A program made the position numbers and the translations under genes. A stretch of DNA of 64,000 bases from Ditylenchus dipsaci (taxonomy: Eukaryota; Nematoda; Chromadorea; Rhabditida; Anguinidae), in the NCBI GenBank assembly GCA_004194705.1, contig SADC01000858.1:124001-188000 (forward strand). Direction: 5' to 3'. The notes under the pieces were generated by a model. That model saw only the letters and a list, made by a program, of their open reading frames with translations. It ran no database searches and was not told the origin of the DNA. This document shows, piece by piece, positions 10,475-22,700 of this stretch (its first letter is position 1; each line of letters begins with the position of its first letter).

Positions 10475-13210
10475 GAAATTTTTTAGAGTCAACCGTCGAT
10501 TTAGCGACCCCCTTCCCTTCTTCGACTGAATCTAGGGGGCCATTTAATCGAGAGTATGATTATTGTTTTTTTCGTACTTCCAGCCAAATTGAGTCCAGAT
10601 TAAACCATAATGCTAGGGTGCTGTTTATCGATGGTTGGCTGTACTGTAAATTTTATAACCCTTCCTGATTCTGTGAATTTCAAGCAATCAACTTTTTTTA
10701 TACAATCTGGAGAAAAATAGCAGTGGATGAATTATTAGGAAAGATGAGTAGCAGTAGTAGTACTAATAGCTGACTAATTGACACCCACAATGACAATTTG
10801 ATGAATTGCACAAACAGGCTCTGGTGGTCACACATCAAATCATGACGTGACAACTTGAAATTCCTTGAAAATGCCAGGGATTTTATCTTCAAGCCCACAA
10901 GTTGCAATTGGTTCTAAATGTCAAGGGTAAACTAATTTTGGCTAATAACAATCCAAAATATTGTGCTTATGGTTCTGCTGGTCAATGCCCTGCTAATCGA
11001 GCGTGTTGTGTTTGTGTCTTATTAATCTTCTTTTCCTGCTAGCCCCTAAACTAATAATAACACTAATGAATAAGCCGCATGTGGACAGATGTGGGTCTAG
11101 GAGCACACCAAATAGCTAATTGCCACCTTGTCATATTCACTACATCTAGCTAGCATCTACCTTTAGTCACACAAAGACCCACAAAAGTAGAGCTAAATAA
11201 TTTATGTAATTTATTTTGCATTTTTTGCCTAGAAAACTATTTTGGCGAATGAAAAAGAGCAGCAGTCAGCCCTAATTAATGGACGGAAAGAGAAAATAAT
11301 TAAAACATTATTGTGCCAGCCACTCTGTTTTTTACCATCCATAAAAAGAGTGCTCTCCACACCCACAGCAGCACATACCGACACAAGAGTAGGCTAATTA
11401 AAAGGTTCTTTTCTCTATCAAAAAAACAGCCAGTTGATGGAGAAATTGGCAATTTACAGCGAATAAAGAGTCTTTGCGGAAGTCTCAGGTGCGTATTTAA
11501 TTTGGTTTGGTTTGGGACATTTTGAGACTGAAAATAGCGAAGTGCTTATCTTTTTTTTATTATCTACTTTTCTGGTCTTAGGGCCGAATAAACCTAGGTG
11601 CAGTCAAAGGGTGGGGTGTGAAACAAGACACTTCAAAAAAATTGACGAAATTTTCTCTTGCACCTCGATTTTCTTTGCATTTTCAAAGAAATTTAGCATT
11701 TCAGATACCGATGTTCTTATCCAATTTTTAATTCGGCGCAATATTGTCTGACAGCACAATACTAGGTTATTTGGTTTAAAAAAACATGAGGTACTGTTTT
11801 TTTTCGACAAAGCGGTCCCAAAAACTCACAATCGTGTTCTTGACATTGTGTTTTAGCCTATCTTTTGCAAAAAAACTCTCGAAAAGTTACCTTACAAATC
11901 GAGCAGTGAGTGAGCTACAAATAATGTAGTAATAGTCTGAGACAATAAGTGAAAAAAAATGGGTCAAACATAACGCTAAAAAGCCCTTTTTTAAGTGTTT
12001 GCCGCATAATATCTGTGATTGCCATCGATAGAGCTTCGAAATCCTTATTTGACGTAAAGATCCGATTTGCCTGTTGTTTCACAAGATCTTTATTTTAAAT
12101 GAAAATTTTCAAAGCTCTATCAACTGCAATTGCAGATTTCCATATCGCATGGACACTACCATTATGTCCTTGTAAGATAACATTTACTTGAGGCAACTTA
12201 ATAAGTTCTCAGTGCATTTCGGCTACTTTGAGCTGTTTGAAGCGCTTTGACATAGTTGTTTGCCACTTTCGCGCATTAAAAGCCTGGGAATAGGGGTCCT
12301 TCTTTGCTCTTTCTAGCCTAATAGCTACTGCTGGGTGGGTGGCAAGTGTGTGTGTAATTGAATTCCGCTTGCAAATTTCCTCTTGGCCAGCTTTTAGGCC
12401 TCCTTCTTCTCGACCATTAACATTTTAGCGCGCGGCTACTGCGGTTAGCAGCCCTAGTTGCGCACAAACTCATTTCCCCTTCTGGCATTACTACTAATTT
12501 AGTCTGCTACTGCTGCCCTCTGAATATATAAATGCTGGCCCGGCAAAAGTGCTGCTGTCAAAGATTCGTTTTATGCAAATGAGTGCCAAATTGCCTACTT
12601 TTGGGCAAGAGCAATTGGGTGGGTGTGAACTTTGATTCTTCGAAATTGCCTTGCTAAAAAGTGAATTTCGATTATAAATAGAATACAAAGCAACATAACT
12701 GCTTTCATATTTTAAGTGGCCGAGAAAATTTATTTTAGTGTAAAATTAGTTTTTGAGCCCACTGTTGCTTGACTTATGGTGAAACACCTGGGTCCAATTT
12801 ACTGTCACATATAAGGCATGCTCGTAGAGATACAGGCTGGATCAGTAGCTTCTCAGTCTTTTTTATGCGTATTCTCATCTAGCTTTTTTGAAATTTTCTG
12901 CTTCATTTTTAAAAAAAGTATAGCTATCAACATCAGATTTGACTCGGAGCAAGTAATTCATATGCTGATCGTCACTTTCATTTGAAGTTTCGCGCCTAGA
13001 CATGCCCCTTTAAATCCTAAACTAGCCTTAATACGAAAACTTTTGCTGAAGGCATTTTGGTTTAGGACAAAAATATTTTAGATAACACGAAAAAAAATGT
13101 CAGAATAAGGGCACGTCAAACATAGGTCATTTCAAATTATGCCAATCCTAATGGGCCAAGTTGAATTGGGGTCTTACGTTTGACCCTCTGTGCTTAATAC
13201 AACCTTTAGG
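10475..13210. other. Intergenic, 2.7 kb, no gene recognised
   Basis: Low-complexity and AT-rich DNA with microsatellite-like GCAGTAGTAGTAC near 10750. No open frame shows recognisable domains. Potential regulatory DNA cannot be judged from sequence alone. Confidence 0.4.
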
Positions 13211-14367
13211 TACCGTAAATACTCTAATAAACGGAGACTCTCTAAATAAACGGAGACTCTCTAATAAAGGAGACTCTCCGAGGAGGGTTGAAAAATAAAA
13301 GGAGACCCTCTAATAAACGGAGACCCGGTACAATAAAATCGTGCAATACAATTCGACCAACAATTTTGAACGACGTATATTGACGATAAGCGAGAAAGAA
13401 AAAAATCGACAGACATTTATTTGACAAACAATAACTGTTCATCATCAGCCAACATCTCAAAATTCGGTTCCTCCTCGTCTTCCTCGATACCCGCATCTTC
13501 AGAGTCGTTGCTTCCGTCACCAGCCATCTGTTGAGCTCTAAATTCTTTTAGAAGCTGCAATCTTTTTGTGCCAATGGATCGTCCGTTTGAAGCAGGTGAT
13601 CTTGTCATCTCCCGAAGCCTATCGGAGTAGTCAATGCGCAGACTATGTTTCTGAATGGAATAATCGAAAATAAGAGATTACGAGAAATTCAAAAAATTCT
13701 TACACTTGCTGCTTGAGATCGTTTTCTGTTTTGTCCATCTTGAATTCGAGCCAAGTGACACAGAACTTCTTGGCTGCGGATTTGATCGATTTGTTCTTGC
13801 GCGCCCATTCGGCCGCCTCAAGCTTTGTCGCCGCATTGTAGTGGTGTCGCTTCCGGCTGCTTTTCGGCGTTCCCTCATCCTAGTGCAACTGCAGCTCATA
13901 TTCTTCGCCAGAAAGCATCTGAAAAAATCGATAACGAAAGTAGGTAAACAATCTACAAAACACTCCATTCAATCGCTCCTCGTCTTCCGCGTTGATGGCT
14001 GCCTGTCGATCCCAGTTCTCGTTAGCTTCTTGCATCGCATCCATTCGAGCCGCTTGATCGGAGTTTTCGTTAGAGGCCATCTTAAATCAGCAAATGAGGA
14101 CAAAGTAAACAGCGAAAAAAATAAACCCAAGCAAACTGATGACAAAAATTAATTTCTCTGCCTTATTTTTAGACTGACCGTTTCAAAAGATATTCTGTCT
14201 GAAATGTTTTGAACGAATTTTGTTTTTTGAATTATTTTTGAGACATAACAGAATTCAAATCAAACTGTTTTAAAGGTTGAAAAAAAACGGAGACTCTCTA
14301 ATAACGGAGACCCCGAGGAGGGTTGAAAAATAAACGGAGATCTCCGTTTATTAGAGTATTTACGGTA
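13211..14367 (-). mobile_element. Pogo-like DNA transposon carrying a DNA-binding-domain gene without a catalytic core
   Basis: The element is bounded by TA dinucleotides and inverted ends CCGTAAATACTCTAATAAAC and its inverse GTTTATTAGAGTATTTACGG; both arms repeat CGGAGACTCTCTAATAA. It spans about 1.15 kb and encodes the three-exon protein at 13417-14080. TA targets and a CENP-B/brinker-type DNA-binding protein fit the pogo branch of Tc1/mariner elements. The DDE catalytic domain is missing, so movement would need transposase supplied from elsewhere. Its ends share CCGTA-TT with the MITEs at 8995, 10317 and 16920. Confidence 0.8.
13417..14080 (-). CDS. Transposon-borne HTH DNA-binding protein with acidic tail, one in-frame stop
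   Basis: Exons 13964-14080, 13706-13918 and 13417-13650 join in phase 0 across 45-nt and 55-nt introns (GTGTTTTG...TTTTTTCAG and GTGTAAG...CATTCAG). The 187-codon product starts MASNENSDQAARMDAM and has a basic helix-turn-helix segment: RKRHHYNAATKLEAAEW, then KNKSIKSAAKKF, the pattern of CENP-B/brinker-type domains that pogo transposases use to bind their TIRs. It ends in a highly acidic tail (SEDAGIEEDEEEPNFEML) before TAA at 13417. No DDE catalytic residues occur. A single TAG at 13880-13882, just before the HTH, interrupts the frame. It may bind element ends as a repressor or be an internally deleted transposase; the intact introns and otherwise open frame argue against long neutral decay. 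Confidence 0.65.
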
Positions 14368-15785
14368 CTTGAATTTTCGATTGCAATATAGGTTTTATTG
14401 TGGATCTTATTCATTCAGGTATTAAGAGATGGTATTATGGTATGAAAAGTTCCTTTCCGAAGTCACAATGTGGCTCAACAAATTTGCCCAATTTGGGCCC
14501 AATTTGATTTTGGCCCCAACTTGAACGGCCCAGTTTTAAAGGGCGCAATCTTTGTCGTGCCAGGATAAGGCATATATTCAGACGTGGTTCTTTTCTTAAC
14601 CAGTAAAATTTACATTCTGGTGTTTTCAGAATGCTTTTGGTAATGTGTAGGTAAACTAACCTTACAGAAAAGCTTTTCTCAAATCATAGTCTACCACAAC
14701 ACACAACGCATGAAGTATCTTCGAGTATCTCTTTTTCTTCCAACCTATGCGTTTTTCACAATCACTCATTTTAATTTTCTAAACTATAGTGCATGTCAGG
14801 ATTTTTTTGCAAAAAACTCTTAATTCTTTGTGTTATACTCTATGTAATTGCCGAGCTATTTGTAAGTGCAGTTGCCCTAATTGGATTAGTTGTGTGTGTG
14901 GACGACACACCAATCAGCACATTTTCCTGCTACCTTTTCTGAAATTCAATATCAAACTGTTCTAGCTTTAACAAATGCTGTAAGCCCCAATATCCTTAAC
15001 CACCCACAGCTCTTGAAACAAGCTGACCAGTGGCTATAAGCACTTGAGTGACCTGCATAGACTGGTCACTACTTTTTCTCAGCCCTGATAGTGGCAACTC
15101 AAGCACTTTTGTGTGAAATTGTGTGCATCAAACATTTTCTCTGTTGGCAACATTTTAGCCCAACTATAAATTTGGAGCATGCCTCAACAAAGTTGACTAA
15201 AAAAGAAAATGATGCATTTTTTGTAAGAGGCATTATCCCAGCAGGAGCTTTCTTGTTGTGCTTCTATTGTGTTGTTCTATTGCATTTGAGTAGTGGTTGT
15301 TGTTAGGGCATGAGCAGTAATTATCTTGTTCTACTTGTTCTTTTTGTCCTAATACATTGTTGTAGACAGCTAGACCCATTGACCGCGGTCCAGATGGCCG
15401 AATCAACCAAAAAGCTTGTTTTAGTCTGCTACTTATATTTTGATGTTGGACAAATGAATCGACGTTTTTGATTTGGGAAAATTTCGAGCGGGTGAAGATT
15501 CACTTTTTTGAAAATTTTGGTGCATTAGGTGTGGTCGAATTTTGAATAACATACGCCCTTCAAGTTTATTACTCAATTGTGTCTGACGGTTTTCCGACTC
15601 AGTTTTGAAGTCTTTTACTAATTATATTGAAACGGCTCCTATTATAAAATATTGAAGATTTTGGAATAACGCCATAAATAGCGCCGCTCTTAAGTTTAGA
15701 ATTTCAAATAATTTAAAATTTGTAATATTTTTTAAAGGCCTCACAGTTGAAGCGAAGCAAGCTGCTTAGTTGAAAAATTCAACAA
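14368..15785. other. Intergenic, no gene recognised
   Basis: No domain-bearing frame, splice-supported exon or repeat boundary was found. Short open frames here look random. Confidence 0.4.
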
Positions 15786-16165
15786 CGTTGGCTCAGTTAG
15801 CATTTTATGGCCCAAATAAGTCGCAGGTTCGACCCCACGTGGAGGCAAGCTAATTGTTGTGGATTGTTTGACCAGTTCTAGGCGTAATTTAGGCTGCTGA
15901 TTTCGAATCAGGCGTCAAAATGTTGAATTGCCTCTAGATATTGGTCAAAGACGCCAAAATAACTAGCTTGAACCACGCGGGGTCGAACTTGCACACCTTT
16001 GAAGGCCATAAAACGAAAACGCTTATCCCTGAATTTTCAGAAAAATTTTCAAACCTAGACGTCTTTCGCCCCTCCCCCGCTAGATCGAACCAATGATTTT
16101 TATCAAGCCACTTTCTCATTATTAATAGTGCCCAAATAGATTCGAAAAAGCTGGAGTCCATTAAT
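15786..16165. repeat. tRNA-derived SINE, inverted pair of heads
   Basis: 15793-15850 contains TGGCTCAGTTAG (like a tRNA A box) and GCAGGTTCGACCCCAC (B box GGTTCGANNCC). The body then runs through TTTGACCAGTTCTAGG. An inverted body piece (CTCTAGATATTGGTCAAAG) leads to a reversed B box, GCGGGGTCGAACTTGC, at about 15980. Related copies lie at 26200-26390 and 33495-33650. It is not a tRNA gene: no complete cloverleaf can be folded. Such elements are transcribed by RNA polymerase III and moved by LINE machinery. Confidence 0.65.
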
Positions 16166-16919
16166 GTCGGCAAAAAGTGGCATCAAAAAGCCTAAAACAA
16201 ACAAAAGTAGTAGATGTAATAGCGGATGAAGTGTTGTGTTTATGCAAGAAGTATATACTACTACCTTATTGTTGTTGTTCACAACTTCTTACTTCATTTT
16301 CTAGTCTCTTGACAACTTCCTTCCTGCACTAGTAGACCAACGTCCAGTGAGGTTGTTGAGGCGTGAAATTGTAGGTGGACAACCGCACAAAAAGACCCAT
16401 TAGACGGCAACAACACAGTCTTTTGATGGCTGCTGGTAAGTAAGGTGGTGTTGAAATTTCTTTTTCTCAGGTCACCTATTTCTTATTTCCATATACTACT
16501 ACTACTATTTTTATTTGCTGAAACTTTTTTTCTCACTGTCCTTCACTATCCATTCAGCACAACAAAGGCACTCAATAATGAGGGTGTGAGTGTTGTTGTA
16601 AGTGTTGTGCTGTTCATCAGCACTAGGACTATTACCTGAGGGCACTTTCTGCTTCCATGGCAATAGGCAATCCTTCTTGCTCCCTGCCAATATTGTTGTC
16701 ACTATTCTGTGTTAATTATAATTTCGTTAACTATTTTTGGTACACTTATCTTTGTTTAGTGGAATTTGTGTATGCTCGGGAGAAAAAAAATCGTATCTGT
16801 GATTTCTTAGGTTTGTTCTAAACCGTAAGTTACCACATTTCTTCTAATTACTGTTTTTGGTTCAAAAAGATGTTTGCGACTTGCTTTACAGCCTATTCTC
16901 AAACTAGTTACAGTCTAGT
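16166..16919. other. Intergenic, no gene recognised
   Basis: AT-rich sequence with TACTACTACTAC microsatellite near 16490; no supported feature. Confidence 0.4.
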
Positions 16920-17091
16920 TACCGTATTTCCTGTAATTTAGCCCCCCCCCCCTCCTAATTTAGCCTCCCCTTTAATTCACCCCCCCCCGTCAAGAGAGGA
17001 TCCAAAAAATTTAGCCCCGCCTCTAATTTAGCCCCCCTCTAAATGGGATCCGAAAAATTTAGCCCCGGGGCTAAATTAGAGGAATACGGTA
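16920..17091. mobile_element. TA-flanked pogo-like MITE, variant with TTTAGCCCC motif
   Basis: TACCGTATTTCCTGTAATTT then AGCCCCCC at the left and GGGGCTAAATTAGAGGAATA then CGGTA at the right. It keeps the CCGTATTTCCT end but replaces AATAAGCGCC of the 8995 and 10317 copies by AATTTAGCCCC, repeated three to four times inside. Confidence 0.75.
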
Positions 17092-17241
17092 CCACCAAAT
17101 TGTAGCTTGTTGTGTTGGCTAAATGTTTTTCTCAAAATAAAAGCTCAGGAAATAAATAGTTACAAAACGTAAAAAGTTCAATTTTCAAAAAAATGGGTTT
17201 TTGGTGTTTTTCATTCATTTATTTGAGATTTCAACATATAT

Positions 17242-17476
17242 ATAGGTCGTCAAAAGTTCGCAGCGTTTTTTTCAAAAGCCATGTTTATGGCATTGCTTTT
17301 TTACAGTAAGTTTTTCATCGAATTTCCAAAAATTTACCGCTTATTTTGTAGCTGAAAATCTTTGCTACAAAATGAGTGGGAACTTTTAAAAAATTGATGA
17401 AAAATCTATTGTAAAAACGCAACGCCATAAAAATGGCTTTTGAAAAAAACGCTGCGAACTTTTGACACGACCTAAT
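17242..17476. mobile_element. Inverted-repeat MITE (GTCAAAAGTTCGCAGCG ends)
   Basis: TAGGTCGTCAAAAGTTCGCA then GCGTTTTT at the left; AACGCTGCGAACTTTTGACA then CGACCTA at the right. Near the centre TTTGTAGC and GCTACAAA form an inner dyad. About 235 bp, no coding signal. Confidence 0.75.
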
Positions 17477-19758
17477 ATAAGCGTGTAATAGGTCATTCAA
17501 AGCCCGTTTAATGGGCCTCAAAATAGTTACAAGATCGATAAACAATGTTTACAAAAAGTGCTAGTTAGATGAGCGAATGTTCAAAAATGGCAGATTTTTT
17601 AAATCGCCTTCTTGACCACCTTGTTCAGACTGAAAAATCAAAATGCAAAAATAAATCGGATTCTCCATTATGAGCCGGTCTAAATACAATTTAAAATTCA
17701 AATATTTTTTGTCTCGAGCGGAATTCGAAATTCGACAGTGACTTTTTAACTTCAAGAGCAGTTTTACACGCAAATCGACTACGCTGAACACGAATTCGGT
17801 GTCAGAATTGATGTTTTTTCAAGCGGGAATAAGGTTATAGAAAAGTTTGCGCTACACTTATATATTGATTTGCATAATTTGTCTCAATTTTATGATAAAC
17901 TATTGCTGTATTTAGTGCCAAAAGAACCGCAAGATTTTGTTCTTTCATGTCTTTTGACCATTGAGCTAGAAATGATTTTTATAATGTCGCAAAAAGGATA
18001 TCCAGAAACTGGATCTTTGAGGGAAATCGTAAACTCTCTGTGAAAAAATGATCACTCTGATGCAAGTTTGGCCCAATAGATAGTTCTAATCCAGGTTAAA
18101 ATTTTGGGTGGTTTTGCGCCTAGGTGAAATAGAAATTTTGGTGACTAGCATCTAAATTTCTCAAAATTTTAGGTGGTTGAGGGTGACCAAAAACAGCCTA
18201 CTTTCAGGAGGGGTTTTCACCATCTCATACCAACTTTTTTTCAAAATTTTTTGCACTATCGTATTCAGCGAGAAATTCTGAGTCGATCGGGCAATTACTA
18301 CGCATGGGAGGCGGAGTGTTAATACGGTATTTATTTTTCATTAGTTTTCTTTTTCATTCCTTATAAAACTTTTTCAAGAGTTTGTGTGTGTATTGTATAC
18401 AAACAGTGGTCACCTCCAAGACAATGAAGTCTACATTCAGGTTGGTCTGCTTTCGGCTAAGCCAGTGGATTACATACTACTACTAACCACTACTACTCAT
18501 CTGCCTCCTTCCTTTACCTAGCGAGCAAGCAGGTAGGTAGTTGCCCCCCCCTTTCCAATGCCAAGCACTCCTCTTGCCTTAACCAAACAAAGCATACGAA
18601 ATCAATGATGTTTACAAGCTACATACAAATGTATATATAGAGCTGTGTGTGTGTTCAAGTTGAACCCAACTTTCTATATTGTCTTTGGAAGGGTTCTTTA
18701 GCACGCAGCAACTCCACTTATTTACTTGCTTCATTTCTTTTAAAAACGCTATAGAAATTGTTTATATATAGCAGGGGGGTGAATAGATGGCTAATCCACC
18801 CCCTTTAAGGCACTTTTGTTTATTTCAGGATTTGTTGTATTGGTTTGACTGCATTGTTGAAAATTTAGTTCGGTGGCCTTTTAGAGATCAGTGAAAAACT
18901 AAGCTTTCAAAAATGCCTCGATATATCAGTCGTCAATAATTTCAAAAAGTCCTTAATCAAAATACAGTCTCAAATGTCTGAAATTCATTAACCGATATCC
19001 TCGATGGCATCCTGAAAAAATCTAGCTTAGACTGAATCCTATTTTTGAACTCCCACTCGATCGGAATATACATTCCCAGTAAGTTTGCCTCAAACTCTCG
19101 GGCTGATTTTTGCGAAAAAATGCTTTAGGCTGTTTTTTACTGTTTCCAAAATAAAATTTTTTAACTTTATTAGCAAAAAGGCGAAAAAAACAGATTGGTT
19201 AGGCGGTTTCATTGCGATCGAGTGGAGGGTATAAACTGCGATCGAGCCCTATATAGCTAAAAAATACTTTTAAAAGGATTAGAGTGAAAAATAGTGGTAA
19301 TTTTTTAAAATCAGTCATTTGAAGCTAATTTAAAAAAAATCGGTTTTAGGAAAAGTTAAAGGAAAAAACAAGCTGAATTTCAGACTTTCGAGGTTTTTTG
19401 ATCAGTAGTAATACCCTTCCAGGATACTTTTATTATTATTAAGTGTTTGAAGTTTCAAGTTCATCCAGGTTGGCAGCCAACAACTGCGCCATCTTCTACA
19501 AAAATAAGGCATTTAAGCAGGCTAAAGCATCTACTCAATCCCTTTGAGCAGTTCTTAAGACAATAGCAGTAGTAGTAGCAGCAGAAAAAGGTGAAATTGG
19601 ATATTTTTTCGGCAATAGCTGCCTTCTGCTGCTACTGCTGCGATTACTTCTATATAACTTTTTGTCCTTCTCTTTTTATACTTCGTGCAAAGCAAAACTA
19701 ATTCGTGTGTTCAAAATAATGTTTACATGATTTCAGGCAATTAGACTAGCAGTAAAAA
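17477..19758. other. Upstream of frizzled; no gene recognised
   Basis: 2.3 kb containing GTAGTAGTAGCAGCAG-like microsatellite at about 19570 and a complementary CTGCTGCTACTGCTGC at 19627. The proximal part should hold the promoter of the Frizzled gene. A TTTCAG at 19732-19737 shortly before the start codon may be the acceptor of a 5' UTR intron or a trans-splice site. Confidence 0.4.
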
Positions 19759-22700
19759 ATGATCTCAGCAGAAAACAGGCCTTCTAGCCCATTAATTTTA
19801 TTGCTTTTACTACTATTAGTATTGAGTGTAAGTACTGTCAATGGCTATAGATCAGAAACGAAATCCAAGAAGTGTGAACCAATCACCATACCTTTGTGTC
19901 AAGGCATAGGTATGTGCTGTAGATTTTCGCTTACGCAAAATTCTCTCGATATCGTAGTAGATCATATAAAATGTATAAAATGCAGTCAAATTTAATCAGT
20001 ACCCATTCTCACCCAAAAATCAAAATAGATTTTGCGTACTGTATTTTTTGTATTAAATCTTCGCTCTCTAATAAATCCCTCTCCTCTGTAATAAATCCTC
20101 CCCATATAGACCACAGAAAAAATTTTGCAAACCTGTTTTTCCTACGAGATTTCTTGTTCTAATTTTCAGATTTTGGCTATGCACCCTAAATTCTTAAAAT
20201 CGACCTCAAAATTTTCGGATTTTCAGGGTTGAACAATAAATCTATACAAAGCACGGTATATGCTTTACAAGACACTACACAAGCAGATTTTTCGATTCAA
20301 TGAATTAATATAAGATACATCTTGGGATCTAAGGTAAAACGACACTTCGCTACAAGGACACTTGCTACATTTCTCGATTTCATTCGGTGAAATTTTACCG
20401 AAAACATCGAAAAATGTAGCGAACTGTCTGTAGCGAAGTGTCCATGTAGTGAAGTGTCCTAGCCTCGCATCTAAGATATCAGAAATAAAGGCAACTGGCA
20501 AAAATATTGATTGACAACATTTGCCGACAGTTTTTGACTGCCGACTCTTTTTAAAAAGTTTTATTTTCGAATAATACAACAAATTCAAATTTTTTCCTAA
20601 TCATTGATCTTCTGTCCGGATTTCTCAACTTGCTTTTAACAAAACAAGGCCTAGAATTTAATTTCAGTTCAGTTTTGTTAGAAAGTCAATAAAAAAATTC
20701 ATGCGTAAATCTAACGATAGGGAAAATTTTTTGAATTGGCGTGGGACTACCAGACCACCGTGATCATGGTCCTTAATATAGCGCCAAGGTTGACTGTATC
20801 GTATTTTTCCACAAAAATTTATATCTTTTTGAACATACCAATGCTGGTGTATTTAGGCTACAATATGACCAGCTACCCAACAGCTATGGACATGAAAAAC
20901 AAGATGAGGTGGGTTTCATATATATCTATAATATTAAAAATCAATTCTACTTATAGGCTGGTCTGGAAGTACATCAGTTTTATCCATTGGTCGAGGTGAA
21001 CTGCTACAAACACCTTAAATTTTTCTTGTGTGCTATGTACACAACCCATTTGCCAAGACAACTACGATCTGACCGTGATGCCTTGCAGAGAAGTGTGTTT
21101 GGAGGCACGCAAACACTGTAAGCACCCAATCCATCAATGGCAAAAAATTCATATATCAAAACCTTCAGGTGCTCCTCTGATGCAGCAATATGGCTTCAAG
21201 TGGCCCTTGACCCTGCAGTGTGATCCCCTGCCCAAAATGGCAGACCAGCAGTCCAGCGGGCAGTTGTGTGCTGCACCTCCAGATACTCCCGACAATTCCA
21301 ACCCCACTGTGACCCAGAGCAATGAGGTGGCAGTGAGGCATCCGGTGACCAAGCAATACCCAGTAGCACCACCTGAACTGCTAGGCATAGATGTGTTGGA
21401 CAGACAATGCCAGTGCAAATGCGTGCTTCCCTTTTTGTCACAAACAGACCTGAGAATTCAATCCACAATGTCAGTCATTGCGCCTATGCTTGTGAGTCAG
21501 AAGCTATTCAGCCAGGGAGGATAGACAATTTTTGAATGCCTGGATCTCAGTTTGGTGAGCTTTCTTCGATCTCTGGAACGGACAACTTTCGATTTCTGAC
21601 CACTAATGACTTAATTATCGGAAATTTTGACCGGAAATAGTCAATTTAGTAAGGAAAAAGTTTCCTAAAAGTCAGCCTTGATACCAGGTCAAAAAAATAT
21701 CTAAGAGCTCGGATTTCTATTGTGAGTGAACCAGTGGGAAAACTCGCACCACTCGGCCACTTAGATGGATATCTCAGCTCCTAGAAATTACTTTAACCTG
21801 ATATCAATGGATTCGGATTTTGGTATTAAAAGTGACTTTTTGTCAAAATTTCCAAAAAATAGGTCATTGGTCAGGAATCGATATTTTACCGATTAGAACC
21901 CTGAATCCTAAGTTACCTGTATTTCATGATTTGTATTATTTTAGGTCAGGCATCTGCTTAGCCCTGTCCCTATTCACAGTGCTCACCTTCCTAACAGACA
22001 TGGCCAGATTTCCCTACCCTGAAAGACCTATTTTCTTCCTGTCGTTATGCCAAATGATGGTGTCCATGGGTTTCTACTGCGAGTGATTTATGGTCACAAA
22101 GCCATAGGTTGTGAGCAGCCAATGGATCTTGTGATACATGCTTCTCACCATTCCAACCCTTCTATTGTTATGCCATCTCTAGCCACCCAGCCCTACGCTA
22201 ATAGTTTATGCTTGCTTGTGTTTGTGCTCATCTACTTCTTTGGAATGGCAGCTTCAGCTTGGTAGGTGTTTTTAAAGTAGGAAATTGATTCAGCTTAAAA
22301 TTAATTTTTCGGAAAATTTTGTAATAATTATAAAAAAATTAAAAAATATACAAATATCTTATAAATTTGAATCTAAAAAATTCTGCAGGTGGGTAGTACT
22401 ATCCCTTAGCTGGGTGTTGGCGCAGTGCCTCACTGGTCTACTGAATGGATTGCAAAGTACTCCACCTACTTCCATCTGTTCGCCTGGCTAGTTCCAGCCT
22501 TCCAAACCATACTGGTGGTCATGTTCCAAGCTGTAGATGGTGACTCAGTCACTGGCATATGCTATGTCGGAAACACAGATGTCAAAAACTGAGAACTTTT
22601 GTGTTAGGTATCTTTTCGGTTCTAAAGTTTTAATATATTTGAACACTTTGTTAAATTTAGGACCCCTGCTGATCTACTTCTTGGTTGGAGTGTGTTTTCT

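Noticed and set aside
15786..15860. Functional tRNA gene
   Set aside because: A and B box-like motifs are present, but no acceptor stem or full cloverleaf; related copies share a non-tRNA body, so it is a SINE.
21149..21468. Three minus-strand open frames opposite frizzled exon 4
   Set aside because: Shadows of conserved plus-strand CRD and linker coding sequence.
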